64,000 bases of DNA, from NCBI RefSeq assembly GCF_017254835.1, contig NZ_JAFKCW010000002.1, forward strand, positions 62,001 through 126,000. Reading direction: 5' to 3'. The DNA is from Algoriphagus aestuariicola (GTDB lineage: Bacteria > Bacteroidota > Bacteroidia > Cytophagales > Cyclobacteriaceae). The position numbers were made by a program, and so were the translations under genes. How positions within the stretch are numbered: the first letter of the stretch is position 1; each line of letters starts with the position of its first letter. The notes beneath the pieces are model-generated. The model made no database searches and was not told the origin of the DNA. It saw only the letters and a list, made by a program, of their open reading frames with translations. Below, one piece after another: positions 62,712-64,000 of this stretch.

Positions 62712-63350
62712 ATGACAAAACTCTCGGAAATCCGTAAAGACTACAGTTCCAAATCACTGGATATCAATGATATAAATTCAGATCCAATTCAGCAATTTCG
62801 AATCTGGATAGATGAAGCAATCGATTCCGAAGTACCTGAAGTGAACGCCATGTGCCTGTCCACGATGGGGCTTGACGGCTATCCGAATGGCAGGATAGTG
62901 CTGCTGAAAGAGGTAGATGAGGGCTTTGTGTTTTTCACCAACTACGCAAGCGAGAAAGGGCGAGAAATTGCCGCAATTCCCCGAGGGTCACTGACCTTCT
63001 TCTGGCCAGAGCTGGAGCGACAAGTAAGGATCACTGGAGATCTGACAAAAGTTAGTTCGGCGGAATCAGACGCCTACTTCCTTTCCAGACCGACAGGATC
63101 ACAAATTGGGGCCTGGGCATCACCCCAGAGCACAATCCTTGGCAGCCGGGAAGAGCTCAGTTCGCGTCAAAAGGCTTTTGAAGAAAAATTCAAGGTCGAA
63201 GAGCTCACGAGGCCAAGCCACTGGGGAGGATACCGACTATTGCCATTCCGCCTCGAGTTTTGGCAGGGAAGGCCCAGCCGACTCCACGACCGAATCAGCT
63301 ATCAGAAAAATCCAGACGAAAGCTGGACAATCAACCGCCTTGCTCCTTGA
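62712..63350 (+). CDS. pdxH: Pyridoxamine 5'-phosphate oxidase
   Basis: 212-residue FMN enzyme that oxidises pyridoxine or pyridoxamine 5'-phosphate to PLP. The FMN site includes NGRIVLLKEVDEGFVFFTNY and SLTFFWPELERQVR, and the C-terminal PLP-binding GGYRLLPFRLEFWQGRPSRLHDR (in short) is standard. Length matches the family (about 215). Many PLP enzymes elsewhere in this window depend on this cofactor. It ends directly against the convergent bshB1 stop with no intergenic base. Confidence 0.96.
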   Translation: MTKLSEIRKDYSSKSLDINDINSDPIQQFRIWIDEAIDSEVPEVNAMCLSTMGLDGYPNGRIVLLKEVDEGFVFFTNYASEKGREIAAIPRGSLTFFWPELERQVRITGDLTKVSSAESDAYFLSRPTGSQIGAWASPQSTILGSREELSSRQKAFEEKFKVEELTRPSHWGGYRLLPFRLEFWQGRPSRLHDRISYQKNPDESWTINRLAP

Positions 63351-64000
63351 TTATTTCAAATCAAAGAGGTCATCGATGCCGATAAAGCGCTCCACTGTAA
63401 ATCCTTCTCCATATTTGGCCATAATTCTATGCCCAAACTCTCTGGCTCTGGATTCGATGAAGGGCAAAAAGTCCGGAGAGGAAATAAAGCTGGATGGCTC
63501 TTCGGAGAAAGGGTCATAAAACTGGGACTTAAAAGCCATGATGCTGGCCACCTTGATGTCCCAAAACGCTGAAATATCGAAGATAAAATCCGGCTTTATA
63601 TAGTTGTTTTGAATGTAGTGGTAGACAAATTTTGGCCGCCAAGGCTCTTGGGCAATACCCGCCTCAACAGTCTCAATCTTGCGCAGTCCACTCATAAAGC
63701 AGGCATTCGTAGCCAAAGAGGACCCTTTTCCATGGTCTGGATGCCGATCTGAAACCGCATTGGCTAGGACAATATCCGGCTGATACTTGCGTATAACTCT
63801 GATAAGCTCCTTTTGGTGGACTTCATCATCCTTGAAATAGATGTCTCTGAAGCCCATATTTTCTCTAGCGGAAAGCCCAAGAATTTTGGCTGCGTCTTCC
63901 GACTCCTTCAGCCGAAGTTCTGGGGTACCACGTGTACCCATCTCCCCTTGCGTCAAATCGACAATGCCAACCTTGTGTCCTTTCGCTACGTGCGCAGCGA
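63351..64000 (-). CDS. bshB1: Bacillithiol biosynthesis deacetylase BshB1, 5' end outside window
   Basis: The first codons lie beyond the window edge. The visible part (about 216 codons) starts in AAHVAKGHKVGIVDLTQGEMGTRG and shows the LmbE-family zinc motif region SDRHPDHGKGSSLATNA. The N-terminal AHPDD motif is missing with the cut-off end. BshB1 removes the acetyl group from GlcNAc-malate to make bacillithiol precursor, GlcN-malate. Bacillithiol is used by many Bacteroidetes and Firmicutes as the main low-molecular-weight thiol. Confidence 0.9.
   Translation of the reverse strand, partial: AAHVAKGHKVGIVDLTQGEMGTRGTPELRLKESEDAAKILGLSARENMGFRDIYFKDDEVHQKELIRVIRKYQPDIVLANAVSDRHPDHGKGSSLATNACFMSGLRKIETVEAGIAQEPWRPKFVYHYIQNNYIKPDFIFDISAFWDIKVASIMAFKSQFYDPFSEEPSSFISSPDFLPFIESRAREFGHRIMAKYGEGFTVERFIGIDDLFDLK

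Overview
This window looks like chromosomal DNA of a Bacteroidetes bacterium, most likely order Cytophagales (Cyclobacteriaceae/Algoriphagus-like). The lineage is inferred from gene content: a Bacteroidetes-type acylated-ornithine arginine operon, a TM2/DUF2752 pair, XdhC/MocA, DUF2911, DUF6435, tandem DUF349 repeats and BshB1. Promoter-like sites also fit the Bacteroidetes -33/-7 pattern TTTG-N19-21-TAnnTTTG, best seen ahead of tRNA-Thr. No CRISPR array, integrase, transposase or prophage gene is visible. Most of the window is ordinary core and accessory metabolism.

Layout. 1-8.6 kb: an eight-gene arginine operon on the minus strand, read GNAT-argG-argC-argD-argF'-argB-argE'-argH (argH runs off the left edge), behind a ~240-nt hairpin-containing leader. 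8.6-20.4 kb: small units including a PLP aminotransferase, a zinc-ribbon microprotein, a FrnE-type DsbA, an SMP-30 lactonase with a TolB-like propeller, a DUF2752/TM2 pair, a Vms1-like (VLRF1) peptidyl-tRNA hydrolase homologue, a HEAT-like protein, HrpB, DUF2911 and an oxidoreductase. 20.4-29.3 kb: a Tat-exported molybdenum hydroxylase (IorA/IorB type) and, beyond glnS, a likely cofactor-maturation set (cysteine desulfurase, MocA-like nucleotidyltransferase, XdhC). 29-37.6 kb: a sterol-desaturase-family hydroxylase, then an amino-sugar operon (unknown-nagB-MFS transporter-nagA-Gfo/Idh/MocA) followed by a membrane protein and a second Tat-exported Gfo/Idh/MocA. 37.7-48 kb: M1 and M13 peptidases, a TolB-like protein, katG behind an OxyR-like palindrome, and a DUF6435-SDR-SDR/DUF2867 operon. 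48-53 kb: an SLC13 transporter, a small membrane protein coupled to a LytS/LytR-type two-component pair, and an AraC regulator. 53-59 kb: a 1166-residue lipoprotein (ThuA, dehydrogenase propeller, HEAT, LamG-like and azurin-like domains) with a sugar epimerase-like TIM barrel and a Gfo/Idh/MocA enzyme. 59-64 kb: tRNA-Thr(UGU), a DUF349 protein, YqgE, pdxH and partial bshB1.

Most informative points. (1) The transcarbamylase carries Val90 at the residue that decides N-acetyl- versus N-succinyl-ornithine specificity, which predicts a succinylated arginine pathway; the operon's GNAT protein is then a candidate for the missing first enzyme. (2) A bacterial VLRF1 homologue keeps the catalytic GxxQ motif, suggesting ribosome-rescue activity. 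(3) The ThuA/dehydrogenase lipoprotein ends in an azurin-type copper domain and has no haem-binding CxxCH. (4) A short-chain dehydrogenase lacks its catalytic Tyr. (5) Several non-coding signals are worth testing: an OxyR-like box at katG, an inverted repeat at the cysteine desulfurase, a REP-like structure near 59.6 kb and a degenerate GTCGGATG repeat near 49.7 kb.
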